From NCBI GenBank assembly GCA_964059195.1, contig CAXKWD010000003.1, positions 193,464,174 through 193,528,173 on the forward strand: a stretch of 64,000 nucleotides of DNA, written 5' to 3'. Both the position numbers and the translations under genes were made by a program. Source of the DNA: Ectobius pallidus (lineage: Eukaryota > Arthropoda > Insecta > Blattodea > Ectobiidae). Within the stretch, counting starts at the first letter, position 1. Every line of letters begins with the position of its first letter. Below the pieces are notes generated by a model. The model did no database searches and was not told where the DNA came from. It saw nothing but the letters and a program-made list of their open reading frames with translations. Below, one piece after another: positions 62,512 to 64,000 of the stretch.

Positions 62512-64000
62512 TACATGGTATCTGTCATACGGTTCACCACAACGCTTGCACTCGCAGTCTTGTCCTGTGTAAGTGGTATCCTACTAGAGGAGAAAGTGTG
62601 ATGACTGAGGTAGTTCACTGGTTCCGCCGCTAGGTAGCAGTTACTCTGCTTGAGATTCACGGGAGCAAGATTACTACGGGCGGTATAGGAAAAATTACAA
62701 ACATTCTTAAACAAAATAATACATTAATCTATTTCAAAATGACTCACCTTATCTAAATTGAATTGTTAGATACTTTTGACAATTTTCGGGCTGCTTTACC
62801 CGTCTTGGAAGATCTGATCTCCATAAATAAACATGGCCGTGTGTAACAGTAATTTCTCAGATTGCAAGAGGCTGGACCGTAACATTTCGTTCCACATCTT
62901 TCCAAAAATCGAATATGTTCACAAGCAATGAACAATTATATAATATAGGTATGAAACAGCTAAGGGATGTTGATCTAATATTTTGTTGCCTAGAAAATAG
63001 GGTAGAGGGTATGTTAGTATAATTTCATGAGAATTTGTTAAAGAATGTACATTTGTATAGAAATAACAACGTATAATTAGGGTAGAAAACAGCTAAGGGA
63101 TATTTTATAAATTAATATTAATATTACATTGTATAAGAATATTACTGAGTATTAATTTGTATTAATATTGTATTAATAGTAATATTATTTATATTAATAT
63201 TAATTTTCTCCTGGCTGTATGGGGTAAGCTATGTAGGTGAAACACGGTCAAAAGTGTAGATCTGTGTACAAATTATGTGAACAGAGATGATATAAACTAA
63301 GAGATGGTTTGTGAATTGCAGGGCACGGAAATGTTCATAAGCAGCACTACAAAAATAGGGCGCGTGATCTTTAAAATTGGCGTCTCAACATCCGATAAAG
63401 ACGCACATACGCAAAAATTGTTTTGCAATGCATTCTACATATATCACACAATATTTCAAAGCATTTTCCCTGATTTTTTCATTAAAAAATTAAATCCTCT
63501 TGCCTTAACTACAGCCCGCTATTTGCTCAAACCCTCGACCATTCGCCGTTCGCTGTAACTGATGTATGTCTTATGTTGTTAAATTATATTATTAAAAAAA
63601 GGAACAAGATATTAAACTAATAAGACATTTGCTATGATAATTATACATAAAAATTACTAACATAAGTGAACAGAAAATATGATAAATAATCCAATAAATG
63701 CATAAATAAAAGTAGTGCAGATTTACTAAGTTAGAAAAAAGCTTCATTCACTCCTTTTCCCCAGCGGGTCAATGTTGCAGTATGGGTACTAGTAGTCAGT
63801 TAATATAGTTTTATTATTGAGTCCACGAATAAATTATGTAAAAATGTTTACGTTATTGCTGGTATTTTATGGAAAAGATACCTGCTAATACCTCAATACC
63901 ATTCTGATAGCTTTAGCTTTAGAGTAATTACTAGACTTCGGACTTTTAGGTCGCTAAAAATGCTGTTTTAGGTACCTAAAATAGGCTCTAAAAATTGAGA
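62512..64000. other. No recognisable gene
   Basis: AT-rich; a TTAATATTAATATT-rich low-complexity stretch at 63105-63210. Nothing else identified. The last 80 bp contain TTTTAGGT/ACCTAAAA words in both orientations. Confidence 0.45.

Overview
The window is a eukaryotic, intergenic or intronic stretch made almost entirely of transposable elements. It is AT-rich, has tRNA-derived SINEs with target-site duplications, a BEL/Pao LTR retrotransposon, mariner and hAT elements, CR1/Jockey-like LINEs and C2H2 zinc-finger exons preceded by a splice acceptor. This mix fits an insect or other arthropod with a large, TE-rich genome. The octamer TAGGCCTA is strongly over-represented. I cannot name the species.

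Layout. 0-13.3 kb: old TE debris (LINE ORF1 and RNase H fragments, four tRNA-like SINE pieces, two hairpin or hAT MITEs, a split IS630/mariner-type transposase, a 295-bp tandem duplication, a satellite-like array with a dimeric higher-order pattern) plus two clusters of a short repeated motif in degenerate coding sequence. 13.36-34.59 kb: one tandem segmental duplication. Copy 1 (13357-17142) and copy 2 (17627-34588) each carry a C2H2 zinc-finger exon on the minus strand. Copy 2 grew from about 3 kb to 17 kb through nested insertions: LINE inside mariner inside LINE (17.9-20.1 kb), a 2.75-kb element with a foldback MITE, a hAT MITE, and an 8.86-kb BEL/Pao element. The BEL/Pao copy has an open 1904-residue polyprotein and LTRs that differ by one 2-bp indel. 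Because copy 1 lacks these insertions, it gives empty sites for all of them.

34.6-40.1 kb: microsatellites, a hAT MITE, a DUF7869-like pseudogene and two candidate 3' exons of an unidentified minus-strand gene. 40.1-46.1 kb: one 6.0-kb hAT element (8-bp target duplication) that holds a transposase tail, a SINE, a second hAT MITE and a second cluster of the repeated motif. 46-51.9 kb: repeat copies, an IS630-type inverted-repeat element and a decayed minus-strand LINE. 51.9-54.2 kb: a frameshifted minus-strand LINE. 54.3-62.5 kb: a CR1-like LINE (ORF1 with PHD remnant and SGNH esterase; ORF2 with endonuclease and reverse transcriptase) split by an internally deleted hAT element, with both flanks bounded by inverted copies of a further repeat. 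The last 1.5 kb shows little.

Most proteins here are self-mobilisation enzymes. The only candidates for host genes are the zinc-finger exon at 21005-21988 and the small exons at 39547-39848. All boundaries come from reading by eye; those with stated target duplications are the most reliable.
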